From Spirochaetales bacterium Spiro_03 (GTDB taxonomy: Bacteria; Spirochaetota; Spirochaetia; Sphaerochaetales; Sphaerochaetaceae), in assembly GCA_001603105.1 (NCBI GenBank), contig LVBE01000018.1, positions 1 through 46,066 on the forward strand: a stretch of 46,066 nucleotides of DNA, given 5' to 3'. Positions 8,673 to 17,854 of this stretch are shown here, in pieces; position 1 is the first letter of the stretch; each line of letters opens with the position of its first letter. Both the position numbers and the translations under genes were made by a program. A model generated the notes under the pieces. It saw only the letters and a program-made list of their open reading frames with translations. It made no database searches and was not told the DNA's origin.

Positions 8673-10916
8673 CTAGAACTCACCCACCTTCTCAAGGTCT
8701 GCGTACTTGGCGATGTAAGTCGCTCGCTTGCCGTTGAAGAAGCTGACGTCAATGACCTCATTGCCGTCAGCGCTCATTTTCGAAGCGACCACCTCCCCCT
8801 CCCCATAGCTCTCACTGAAAACTCGTTGTCCGACGGCGAAGAGAGGGCTCTTGCCATCGTTGTGATGGCGCCGCTGCCTCATGGCAAAGCGCTTTGCCCC
8901 GGCTCCGAATCCCTGTTGCAGGATGGAACTGCCACTGCTGCCCCAGCTCTGCGGACGACGTTGCCAGCTCTGCCCTTGAGAGATCGAGGGCCGTGTATGC
9001 TCCAATTGAGAGCCGATGATGGAGAGAAGGGAGGGGTCGATCTCGTCCAAGAAGCGGCTCGGCTCTTGGAATGAGGCCCTACCCCAGAGCATCCGGCGCT
9101 TGGCACTGAGCAGATAGAGCTCTCGTTTGGCCCGGGTGAGGGCTACATAGAAGGTACGCCGCTCCTCCTCGATATCATCGTCGGTCTCGGCATTGCGCCC
9201 GGGAAAGAGCCCCTCCTCCATCCCAACGACAAAGACGCGGTCAAACTCAAGGCCCTTGGTGTTGTGCATGGTGATCAGGGTGACACCGCTCATTTGGCGC
9301 GGATCGTGGTCTGCGAGCGTGGTCCGATCGAGGGCAAGCTGTTCCAAGAACTCCAAGAACCCCTCAAGGCTCTGGTCGACTTGACCGATGGCATTGACCA
9401 GCTGCTCAAGGTTTTGCACCCTGAAGGTCCCGTTTTTTGCATCTTCGGCCTCATAGTGGGCCAAGAGGCCGGTTTTGGTGAGCAGGCAGGTGGTCAATTC
9501 AACCAGCTTGCCCTCGCCAAGGAGGTGACGAGCCTCCTCGAAAGCTCCAAGGAACTGCTGTGCCCCACCGATTGCCTTGGGCCCTAACGCCCGCTCTTGG
9601 CACGCCAGGGCGAGCATGGCCAGGAGGTTACCCTCCGCCTCTGGCCCATAAGAGAGAATCCGATCCAGCGCCGAAGCTCCGATGCTCCGTGCCGGTTTGT
9701 TGATGATGCGACGAAAGCTCACCTCATCGCGGCTATTTGTCAACAGGTACAAGAGGGCCAGACCATCCTTGACCTCCTCACGGTCGAAGAACTGCAAAGC
9801 TCCGACGACCTTGTAGGGGATGCCCATGCGCTTGAAGCCAGTCTCAAAAGCCTGCGATTGGGCGTTGGTGCGATACAGCACCGCGCTCTCATCCCAGCGA
9901 CGGTCGGCGCGAAGGATCTGGGCGACCCGCTCCACCTCATCGCGGTCGTCCTGCACGTAGTAGAGCGTCGGCTTCTTGCCGATCTTCTGTTCGGTCCAGA
10001 GGACCTTGGGGTGGCGGCCCTTGTTCCGACCGATGACGGCGTTGGCCACCTCCAGGATCGGGGCGGTGGATCGGTAGTTCTGCTCCAGCTTAATGGTCCG
10101 GGTATTGGGATAGTGGGAGGGAAAACTCAGGATATTGGCCACCTCCGCCCCCCGGAAGCGGTAGATCGACTGGTCGTCGTCCCCGACGACACAGACAAAG
10201 GTAGTCGGTCCGACCAGGGCCTTGAGCAAGGTAAATTGAGCGGCGTTGGTATCCTGGTACTCGTCGACGAGGATCATGGAGAAGCGACGATGGATCAAGT
10301 CCCTCACTGACTGGCTCTCTTTGAGCAGGGTGATGGACAGGCCGATCAGGTCGGCGAAGTCGACGTTACCCACTTGCCTGAGGCGCTCTTCGTAGCGGGT
10401 GAACATCGACTTGAAGGAGTCATTTTGGGCAGTGAAGCCAAGGCGGTCGTTTGGGCCAAGGCCGCGATCCTTGGCGTAGGAGATGGAATTCATCACCGGC
10501 TTGAGGTCGGCACGTTTGTGGTTGGGATAGCAGGAGGCGAGTAGCGACAGAGAGTCCTCATCATCGTAAATGGTGAAGTTCGGATCGAGTCCGATCTCAC
10601 TGCCAAAGCGCCTGAGCAGCCAGGCGCCGAAGGAGTGGAAGGTCCTGATCACCGTCTCGGACGCATCAGAACGGCCCTCGAGCATATCGACGACCCGCTC
10701 CTTCATTTCACTGGCGGCCTTGTTGGTGAACGTCACAGCCAGGATCTTCCACGGCTCGATGCCCAAGACCTCGATGGCATAGGCGATCTTGGTGGTGATG
10801 ACCCGTGTCTTGCCACTGCCCGCTCCGGCAAGGACGAGCAAGGGACGGCCGTTCTCCAGCACCGCCTCACGCTGCGGTCCGTTCAACAGATCGAGCATGC
10901 GTTGGATATCAGCCAT
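8673..10916 (-). CDS. pcrA: ATP-dependent DNA helicase, UvrD/PcrA (SF1)
   Basis: LNGPQREAVL, LVLAGAGSGKTRVIT, LVDEYQDTNAAQ, VVGDDDQSIYRFRGA, ITMHNTKGLEFDRVF, VALTRAKREL; C-terminal Tudor-like GQRVFSESYGEGEV. Confidence 0.95.
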   Translation of the reverse strand: MADIQRMLDLLNGPQREAVLENGRPLLVLAGAGSGKTRVITTKIAYAIEVLGIEPWKILAVTFTNKAASEMKERVVDMLEGRSDASETVIRTFHSFGAWLLRRFGSEIGLDPNFTIYDDEDSLSLLASCYPNHKRADLKPVMNSISYAKDRGLGPNDRLGFTAQNDSFKSMFTRYEERLRQVGNVDFADLIGLSITLLKESQSVRDLIHRRFSMILVDEYQDTNAAQFTLLKALVGPTTFVCVVGDDDQSIYRFRGAEVANILSFPSHYPNTRTIKLEQNYRSTAPILEVANAVIGRNKGRHPKVLWTEQKIGKKPTLYYVQDDRDEVERVAQILRADRRWDESAVLYRTNAQSQAFETGFKRMGIPYKVVGALQFFDREEVKDGLALLYLLTNSRDEVSFRRIINKPARSIGASALDRILSYGPEAEGNLLAMLALACQERALGPKAIGGAQQFLGAFEEARHLLGEGKLVELTTCLLTKTGLLAHYEAEDAKNGTFRVQNLEQLVNAIGQVDQSLEGFLEFLEQLALDRTTLADHDPRQMSGVTLITMHNTKGLEFDRVFVVGMEEGLFPGRNAETDDDIEEERRTFYVALTRAKRELYLLSAKRRMLWGRASFQEPSRFLDEIDPSLLSIIGSQLEHTRPSISQGQSWQRRPQSWGSSGSSILQQGFGAGAKRFAMRQRRHHNDGKSPLFAVGQRVFSESYGEGEVVASKMSADGNEVIDVSFFNGKRATYIAKYADLEKVGEF

Positions 10917-12255
10917 CACGGCCTCCTTCGATGAGCAGGGCCTCAAGGTCCAACCCGTTGACCCGCCTGATGCCGCAGCGAACAATCGAGCCAGCCTCGA
11001 GGTCACGCCCCATGATGACGATCAGGCCATCGACCTCGGGAGCCTGGGCCCAGCTTCGCCCGATGGCCAGATCCTCGCCTTCGATCAACTCCTCGACCAG
11101 CACATCCATCTCAGTGCCGACAAAGCGTTCAAGACGCGCTGCGGTGATCGGCCCCTGTATTCGTTGCAGGCGCTTCTGACGTCGTTTTGCTTCACCAATC
11201 GCCTTCTTGTGCTCGGCCTCGGCACGGAGGTCAAAGGCACGGGTGCCCTCTTCTCGGCTATAGACGAAGGAGCCGACCCAATCAAGGTTCGCACGCCTGA
11301 GGAAGTCGATGACCTCATCGAAGGCCTGATCATCCTCGCCCGGATAACCGAGCAGGATCGTCGAGCGCAGCACCGCCTGAGGAATCTCGGCTCGGATCGC
11401 CTCGATGAGGGCGAGGTGGCGCTCCTTGGTCCCTGTGCGGCCCATGCTACGTAGGATGGTGGTATCGGCGTGCTGGAAGGGGATGTCAAAGTACGACAGG
11501 ACCTTGGCATTGGCTTTGATGAAGGCCGGCAGCTGTGGAGGAAAGGTGTCGGGGTGGATGTAGAGCAGACGGATCCAAAACTCCCCCTCAAGGGCGACGA
11601 GGGCCTCTAGCAGGTCCATGAAGCAGCTTCGTCCCTCACTCCAATCGGTGCCGTAGGAGGCAAGGTCCTGGGCGATGAGGTTCAGCTCCCGTACCCCCCG
11701 GGCGACCAGGGTCTTCGCCTCATCGATGATCTGGGCCATCGGGCGGCTACGCAGTGAGCCGCGGATCAAGGGGATAGCGCAGTAGGAGCAGCGGTGGTTG
11801 CACCCTTCACTGATCTTCAGGTAGGCGCTGCCGGGGAAGTTGAACAGCTCGTTGCGCTCATACACGTCGTTGGCAACATCCCCATAGGGGGGTGTCTCAA
11901 GCACCCTTGAGCCGTCAAAGATCTGTGCTACCACCTCACCGATCTTTGAGAGGTCACGGTTGCCAAAGATCGCCGACGCCTCGCTCAGCTGTGCCTCCAA
12001 TTCAGCGCTATAGCGCTCGGCCATGCAGCCGCTGAAGATGATCTTCGCCTCAGGATTGGCACGATGCAGCTCAAAGAACGCTGACACCGACTCCTCACGC
12101 GCCGATTCGATGAATCCGCAGGTGTTGACGATGATCAGATCAGCCTCGTTTGGCTCGTCGGTGAGGGTGAAGCTGCCACTGAGCTGCGCAACCATCACCT
12201 CGGCATCGACCTGGTTCTTCGAACAGCCCAGGTTTTCCACATACACTCTTCTCAT
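10909..12255 (-). CDS. rimO: Ribosomal protein S12 methylthiotransferase RimO (radical SAM)
   Basis: VENLGCSKNQVDAE, VNTCGFIESAREES, SEGCNHRCSYCAIPLIRG; TRAM-like C-terminus. Confidence 0.93.
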   Translation of the reverse strand: MRRVYVENLGCSKNQVDAEVMVAQLSGSFTLTDEPNEADLIIVNTCGFIESAREESVSAFFELHRANPEAKIIFSGCMAERYSAELEAQLSEASAIFGNRDLSKIGEVVAQIFDGSRVLETPPYGDVANDVYERNELFNFPGSAYLKISEGCNHRCSYCAIPLIRGSLRSRPMAQIIDEAKTLVARGVRELNLIAQDLASYGTDWSEGRSCFMDLLEALVALEGEFWIRLLYIHPDTFPPQLPAFIKANAKVLSYFDIPFQHADTTILRSMGRTGTKERHLALIEAIRAEIPQAVLRSTILLGYPGEDDQAFDEVIDFLRRANLDWVGSFVYSREEGTRAFDLRAEAEHKKAIGEAKRRQKRLQRIQGPITAARLERFVGTEMDVLVEELIEGEDLAIGRSWAQAPEVDGLIVIMGRDLEAGSIVRCGIRRVNGLDLEALLIEGGRDG

Positions 12256-12410
12256 TGCCTCGGCCCTCCCGGCCTGCTGGGCAGGATAGCATAAAAGAGT
12301 CCAATCTTCCTACCACTGGCCAATAGCGCAGCGACAGACAGGTATCTGTTTGCAATAAAACTCCTTGCAGATGAACAGCTTGGATATCTCATGCATAATT
12401 TTCGAAATTC

Positions 12411-12439
12411 TTGCATAAATGGCCATCTTGGTATAGTAT
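12411..12439 (+). promoter_or_regulatory. Promoter for oppB: TTGCAT - N17 - TAGTAT (overlapping extended -10 TGGTATAGT)
   Basis: Hexamers at 12411-12416 and 12434-12439; flanked by TTTTCGA (12399-12405) / TCGAAAA (12439-12445). Confidence 0.5.
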
Positions 12440-12512
12440 CGAAAATGCTGTATGCTTGCGATCTTATCGTACTGACACACCCATGCAACAATACTCTTCA
12501 TAGAGGAACTGA

Positions 12513-13442
12513 ATGACCAAATATATTATCAACCGGATCTTGGGGATCATTCCAACCCTGCTGATCATCATCACATTGAGCTTTTTCATCGTTCGCATCG
12601 CCCCCGGCGGCCCCTTTGCCACCGAGCGCAATATGCCTGAGGTGATCAAGCGGAACATTGAGGCGAAGTACCACCTCAATGAGCCACTCATCCAGCAGTA
12701 TGGACGCTATATGTTCAACGTGTTACGCGGGGATCTGGGTCCTTCCTTCAAATACAAGGATTACGATGTAAATTACTACATCTTCACCAGCCTGCCTAAA
12801 TCGATTGTCCTCGGCTTGTGGGCGATGGCCATCGCCCTGACCTTTGGCATGTCAGCAGGCATCATGGCGGCAGTTCGGCAGAACTCCTGGGTCGATTATC
12901 TGAGCATGGGGGTGGCGGTCATCGGCATCTCCATCCCGCTCTTTGTCATCGCCCCGGTCCTGCAGCTCTTCTTCGCCATGAAACACAAATGGCTGCCCAC
13001 CAGCGGGTGGTATACGACAGGAGAAGGGTGGAAGTCGGTAATCCTACCGGCGGTCTCCCTCTCGTTCGCCTACTTTGCCGACATCGCGCGCCTGACGCGC
13101 TCATCGATGCTCGAGACACTGAGAAGCGACTACATCCGCACGGCAAAGGCAAAGGGGATGAAGAGCTCGACCATCATCTTCAAGCATGCAATGAAGGGGG
13201 CGATGCTGCCGGTTGTCAGCTACCTCGGCCCCGCATTTGCCGGCATCATCACCGGATCGATCGTCGTCGAGCAGATCTTCCGGGTCCCGGGCTTGGGCAA
13301 GTTCTTCGTGCAGAGCTCGTTCAACCGTGACTACACCCTCATTGTCGGAGTCGTCATCGTCTATTCGGTCATCCTGATCATCATGAACTTCATCGTTGAT
13401 CTCGTCTACGCACAGCTCGATCCCCGCATCACGTACAAGTAG
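12513..13442 (+). CDS. oppB: Oligopeptide ABC transporter permease OppB-like
   Basis: MTKYIINRILGIIPTLLIIITLSFFIVRIAPGGP; EAA-like loop MLETLRSDYIRTAKAKGM. Confidence 0.92.
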   Translation: MTKYIINRILGIIPTLLIIITLSFFIVRIAPGGPFATERNMPEVIKRNIEAKYHLNEPLIQQYGRYMFNVLRGDLGPSFKYKDYDVNYYIFTSLPKSIVLGLWAMAIALTFGMSAGIMAAVRQNSWVDYLSMGVAVIGISIPLFVIAPVLQLFFAMKHKWLPTSGWYTTGEGWKSVILPAVSLSFAYFADIARLTRSSMLETLRSDYIRTAKAKGMKSSTIIFKHAMKGAMLPVVSYLGPAFAGIITGSIVVEQIFRVPGLGKFFVQSSFNRDYTLIVGVVIVYSVILIIMNFIVDLVYAQLDPRITYK

Positions 13443-13451
13443 GAGCAGACG

Positions 13452-15059
13452 ATGAACCTGAGTTTGAGAAAGAGTGAAGAGCAAGCAATCAATGAATTCG
13501 ACCAGGTAGTGGTCGGCAATAGCCTCACCAAAGATGCCTGGCGGCGCCTGAAGAAGAACAAGATGGCGGTCATCGGCATGATCGTGGTCATCATCTATTC
13601 GCTGCTCGCCGCCTTTGCCATGTTCCTGCCCATCTACCCTTATGACCAAATCATCCTCGATCATCGCCACCTGCCCCCTTCACTTACCAAGAACGCCGGC
13701 ACCCTGATGATGGATGCACGGCTGAAGGACCTGTACTTCAAGGCGTGGAAGGGTGGCTCGCTGATCGTCACCGACCAGCAGTCGGCGCAGATCAAGGAGT
13801 GGATTGCGCTCAATGAGACGAACAAGGTGTGGGACTTCTGCCTCGCCGAGGGACAACGACAGCAGCAGGCGGGTACCTTCACCTTCAGCGCAGCCGATCA
13901 GCGTACCATTGACCGGCTGCAGGAGAAGATCGACACCGAGTTCCTCATCAACGTCGACAAGGTTTTCTTTACCGATCCACAGACCCACAAGACCCATAAC
14001 CTGGCCAAGATGAGCTATGAAGAGGTCCTGAAGATCTACGCTGACTTATTGGGCATGGACGTTGCCATCATACAAGAGCAGGTGCAGTCAGAGGTCGAGA
14101 GCCAGGTCTTGAACAACTACAAGGCTACAACCCCCGACCTCAGTGCCGAGGAGTATGCGGCGAACCTGGTCCTCGAGCTCCAGGCTCTTGGGGAGAAGGG
14201 CGTCAGCGCGATTGCCAAGACGAACGTGCTGGGCAAGGTGAAGACAAACATCACCCGTACCGCCGAGCGGGAGTTGAAACGGGAGATCAGCGAAGGAAGC
14301 GCGCACTTCCCCATCGACCGCCAGATCCAGATCAACAGCTCCATCAAGGCCGATATCACGGCGACCAAGAAGCATGACCGGCGCTACTACCTGGGAACCG
14401 ACTATAGCGGGCGCGACATGCTCAGCCGGATCATCTACGGAGGACAGGTCTCCATCGCCATCGGCTTGATCGGCTCTTTAACCAGCGTGCTGATCGGCAT
14501 CATCCTCGGCTCCATCGCCGGCTACCTTGGCGGCAAGGTCGACTTCATCCTGATGCGAATCGTCGACATCATGTATGGACTGCCATATATGTTGTTGGTC
14601 ATCATCTTCATGGCAATCTTCGGGCGTAACATCATGAACCTCTTCGTCGCTCTGGCGATGGTCAGCTGGCTGACCGTCGCACGGATGGTACGTGGGCAGA
14701 TCATGAGCCTGAAGAACAGTGAGTATGTCGAAGCCGCACGCTCCATGGGAGCGTCGACGGGGCGGATCATCTTCCGCCACATGGTGCCCAATTCACTGTC
14801 GGTGATCATCGTCTACTCTACCTTGCGCGTGCCGGCCTTCATCATGCAGGAGTCCTTCCTCTCCTTCCTTGGCCTGGGGGTGCAGGCACCCTTCGCCTCA
14901 TGGGGTTCGCTGGTAGGGGATGCGGTCAATGGCATGACCCTCTATCCGTGGAAGCTCATCTTCCCCGCCATTGCGATGACCATCTTCCTCTTTGCCATGA
15001 ACTTCTTCGGTGACGGCCTGCGTGATGCCTTTGACCCGCAGTCCAAGAACCAGCTCTAG
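13452..15059 (+). CDS. oppC: Oligopeptide ABC transporter permease OppC-like with large extracytoplasmic insertion
   Basis: AWRRLKKNKMAVIGMI N-terminus; YYLGTDYSGRDMLSRIIYGGQVSIAIG; EYVEAARSMGASTGRIIFRHMVPN; 535 aa against ~300 for typical OppC. Confidence 0.9.
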   Translation: MNLSLRKSEEQAINEFDQVVVGNSLTKDAWRRLKKNKMAVIGMIVVIIYSLLAAFAMFLPIYPYDQIILDHRHLPPSLTKNAGTLMMDARLKDLYFKAWKGGSLIVTDQQSAQIKEWIALNETNKVWDFCLAEGQRQQQAGTFTFSAADQRTIDRLQEKIDTEFLINVDKVFFTDPQTHKTHNLAKMSYEEVLKIYADLLGMDVAIIQEQVQSEVESQVLNNYKATTPDLSAEEYAANLVLELQALGEKGVSAIAKTNVLGKVKTNITRTAERELKREISEGSAHFPIDRQIQINSSIKADITATKKHDRRYYLGTDYSGRDMLSRIIYGGQVSIAIGLIGSLTSVLIGIILGSIAGYLGGKVDFILMRIVDIMYGLPYMLLVIIFMAIFGRNIMNLFVALAMVSWLTVARMVRGQIMSLKNSEYVEAARSMGASTGRIIFRHMVPNSLSVIIVYSTLRVPAFIMQESFLSFLGLGVQAPFASWGSLVGDAVNGMTLYPWKLIFPAIAMTIFLFAMNFFGDGLRDAFDPQSKNQL

Positions 15060-15069
15060 GAGGAGCACA

Positions 15070-16086
15070 GTGAGTCTGAAACCCAATGCAAAGGTCGTCC
15101 TCGAGGTGAGGGACCTGCAAACATACTTCAAAACCGATGCCGGGATCGTCAAGGCGGTCGATGGCGTCTCCTTCAAACTCCATGAGGGCGAGACGCTTGG
15201 CATCGTCGGCGAGAGCGGCAGTGGCAAGAGTGTCACCAACCTCTCGGTAATGCGCCTCATCCCATCGCCGCCAGGCAAAGTCGTCGGCGGAGAGGCGATC
15301 TTCGAGGACAGGGATATCCTCTCTCTCAGCGAGAAGGAGATGCGCTCGATCCGCGGAGCGAAGATCTCAATGATCTTCCAGGACCCGATGACCAGCCTCA
15401 ACCCATTTTTGCGGATCAGCACCCAGATGGTCGAGACGATCAGGTTGCACAACAAGGAGCTCTCCCGCCAAGAGGCCCTTGAACGCTCGATTGAGATGCT
15501 GCGCCTGGTCGGGATTCCCAGCGCAGAGAAACGGGTACGGGACTACCCCCACCAGTTCAGCGGCGGGATGCGCCAGCGGGTGATGATCGCCATGGCCCTC
15601 TCCTGCAATGCCAAGATTCTCGTAGCCGATGAGCCGACGACAGCGTTGGATGTCACTATCCAGGCCCAGATCCTCGAACTGATCGCCAAGCTCTCGGCCA
15701 AGATGGGGACTGCGGTGATTCTGGTCACCCACGACCTTGGCGTCGTCGCCGGGATGTGCGACCACGTCTGCGTCATGTACGCCGGCAAGATCGTGGAACG
15801 GGCCCAGACGGCCACACTCTACGCCAAGCCAGCCCACCCCTACACCGAGGGACTGATCAAGAGCGTTCCGCGGATGGATACCTCCAAGAAGGGGGAGCGC
15901 CTCTACTCGATCGAAGGTCAGCCGCCAAACGTCATCGACCTGCCTCCTTGCTGCCCCTTCCACCCCCGCTGCCCCAAGGCTATGGAGGTCTGCCGCCACG
16001 CCTACCCCCCGCTCAGAGACCTGGGAAGCGGCCATGAGGTGAGCTGTTGGCTCTATGTTGATGAGAAGGAGCGCGTCTATGAATAA
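15070..16086 (+). CDS. oppD: Oligopeptide ABC transporter ATP-binding protein OppD-like (GTG start)
   Basis: Walker A GESGSGKS, signature QFSGGMRQRVMIAMAL, Walker B ILVADEPTTALDV, C-terminal oligopeptide-HPY motif; SD aggagcaca before GTG. Confidence 0.93.
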   Translation: MSLKPNAKVVLEVRDLQTYFKTDAGIVKAVDGVSFKLHEGETLGIVGESGSGKSVTNLSVMRLIPSPPGKVVGGEAIFEDRDILSLSEKEMRSIRGAKISMIFQDPMTSLNPFLRISTQMVETIRLHNKELSRQEALERSIEMLRLVGIPSAEKRVRDYPHQFSGGMRQRVMIAMALSCNAKILVADEPTTALDVTIQAQILELIAKLSAKMGTAVILVTHDLGVVAGMCDHVCVMYAGKIVERAQTATLYAKPAHPYTEGLIKSVPRMDTSKKGERLYSIEGQPPNVIDLPPCCPFHPRCPKAMEVCRHAYPPLRDLGSGHEVSCWLYVDEKERVYE

Positions 16087-17152
16087 GCAAAAACCGCTCT
16101 TGGAGGTCAGAGACCTCAAGCAGCACTTCCCCATCACCAGCGGTGCCATCCTGCAAAAGCAAGTTGGTTTCATCCGCGCTGTCGATGGGATCAGCTTTGA
16201 TGTCTACCCCGGCGAGACGCTGGGGATCGTCGGTGAGAGCGGCTGTGGCAAGTCCACGGCGGTTCGCTCGATCAGCCAGTTGCATAAACCTACCAGCGGC
16301 TCGGTACTCTTTGGCGGCGTTGATCTGGTGACAGCGGACAAGGAGACGATGCTCAAAGCCCGACGTGAGATGCAGATGATCTTCCAGGACCCCTACGCGT
16401 CACTGGACCCACGCATGACAGTACGATCGATCATCGCCGAACCACTGGTCATCTACAATCGCCGTGGCCTTCTTGAAAAGCCGATGAGCAACATTGAGAT
16501 CGAACACCGCGTCGAGGACCTCATGGAGCGAGTGGGCCTGAACAAGCTCTTCAAGAACCGCTACCCCCACGAGTTCAGCGGTGGGCAGCGCCAGCGCATC
16601 GGTATCGCGCGGGCTCTGGCGCTCAATCCGAAGATCATCCTCGCCGATGAGCCGGTCAGTGCCCTGGACGTCTCGATCCAGAGCCAGATCCTGAACCTGC
16701 TCAGCGACCTACAGAAGGAGTTCGGCCTCACCTACATCTTCATCGCCCACGACCTTGCCGTCATCCAACACATCTCAACCCGGGTGGCTGTGATGTACCT
16801 TGGCAAGTTCGTCGAGATCAGTGATGCAGTGCGCCTCTATGACAACCCGCTGCACCCATACACCACAGCCCTGCTCAGCGCCGCCCCGATCCCCGATCCT
16901 GCGATCGAGAAGGGCCGGCAGCGGATCATCCTCAGCGGGGATGTCCCCTCTCCGGACAAGGAGCGCTTTGGGTGTTATTTCTACGACCGGTGTCCCAAGC
17001 GTATGCCTTGGTGCTCCTGCCACATCCCACCGATGTTCGACCACGAACCGGGTCACCAAGTCGCCTGTTGGCTCTATGACCCAGAGCGCGATTACCACGC
17101 CGTCACGATGGAAGAAGCTGTACGGGACAGCGCCTCATCACAAGTCGTGTAG
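16079..17152 (+). CDS. oppF: Oligopeptide ABC transporter ATP-binding protein OppF-like
   Basis: Walker A GESGCGKS, FSGGQRQRIGIARAL, ILADEPVSALDVSIQ; overlaps oppD end by 8 nt. Confidence 0.93.
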   Translation: MNKQKPLLEVRDLKQHFPITSGAILQKQVGFIRAVDGISFDVYPGETLGIVGESGCGKSTAVRSISQLHKPTSGSVLFGGVDLVTADKETMLKARREMQMIFQDPYASLDPRMTVRSIIAEPLVIYNRRGLLEKPMSNIEIEHRVEDLMERVGLNKLFKNRYPHEFSGGQRQRIGIARALALNPKIILADEPVSALDVSIQSQILNLLSDLQKEFGLTYIFIAHDLAVIQHISTRVAVMYLGKFVEISDAVRLYDNPLHPYTTALLSAAPIPDPAIEKGRQRIILSGDVPSPDKERFGCYFYDRCPKRMPWCSCHIPPMFDHEPGHQVACWLYDPERDYHAVTMEEAVRDSASSQVV

Positions 17153-17674
17153 ACTCAAGTCGGTCTCCATGTCACGCCCTCGATCGATGAAGAGGGAGAG
17201 TCCAGTAGCCGCCCCGATCATGCGGGCGGCTTCTTCTACCCTTCCCGCCGATCGTCGCTCACCCATGACCTGAATCGTTCGTTCTGCTCCATCGAGCATG
17301 GCAAGCGAGAAGATGACCATCGCCGACGGGCGTCTGCGTCGAGCCAGGCGAGGGATGGCCGGGCTGCCTGGGCGATCGACGTGCGTCAGCGAAAGACGCT
17401 CCACCTCATCGAAGCGAAAGTGATCGCGCTTGACAAATGGGCCAAACCCCCACACCGCTGTGATCTGCATTGCAGGCAGGTCGAAGTGCCAGCTGTCGCG
17501 ATAGAGCGCCCCACCTATGCTGATCGCCAGCAAGACAACGATATGGATCATCGAGCGCAGACCAACTCCCTCCCGGTAGCTGGTAGCCAAGCCCCAGACC
17601 AAGAACAGGGAGAAGAGCAGACAGAGTAGGGAGAAGAGGCGTGAGATTCGATAGGTCGGGCCAGACTTGCCCAT
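17138..17674 (-). CDS. Hypothetical membrane protein (two TM segments, then a cytoplasmic PH-like domain possible)
   Basis: 178-aa ORF with hydrophobic N-terminal segments and plausible composition; convergent with and overlapping the oppF 3' end. Confidence 0.55.
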   Translation of the reverse strand: MGKSGPTYRISRLFSLLCLLFSLFLVWGLATSYREGVGLRSMIHIVVLLAISIGGALYRDSWHFDLPAMQITAVWGFGPFVKRDHFRFDEVERLSLTHVDRPGSPAIPRLARRRRPSAMVIFSLAMLDGAERTIQVMGERRSAGRVEEAARMIGAATGLSLFIDRGRDMETDLSLHDL

Positions 17675-17714
17675 CACCGTCGTATACTGCACGCCTACCC
17701 CCTTGAGGACCCAC

Positions 17715-17731
17715 TATGCACCAGGTGCATA
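17715..17731. promoter_or_regulatory. Perfect 17-bp palindrome TATGCACC-A-GGTGCATA, candidate operator
   Basis: Direct inspection; lies between the divergent small membrane protein gene and oppA. Confidence 0.5.
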
Positions 17732-17790
17732 AACCTGCATATCCTATACAAAGTACTCGCACTTGCTCGACAAGCTATTTGCGTTTTTGC

Positions 17791-17819
17791 TTGATTCATG
17801 GTTTAATGTATCCTATGCT
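17791..17819 (+). promoter_or_regulatory. Promoter for oppA: TTGATT - N17 - TATGCT
   Basis: Hexamers at 17791-17796 and 17814-17819, ~36 nt upstream of the oppA ATG. Confidence 0.5.
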
Positions 17820-17854
17820 AAGTTGAACGTCTACACTTAGAACTACAAGGAGAT

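Noticed and set aside
8646-9074. 142-aa plus ORF following a TATAAT
   Set aside because: Antisense to the pcrA C-terminus, which is well supported; no motifs.
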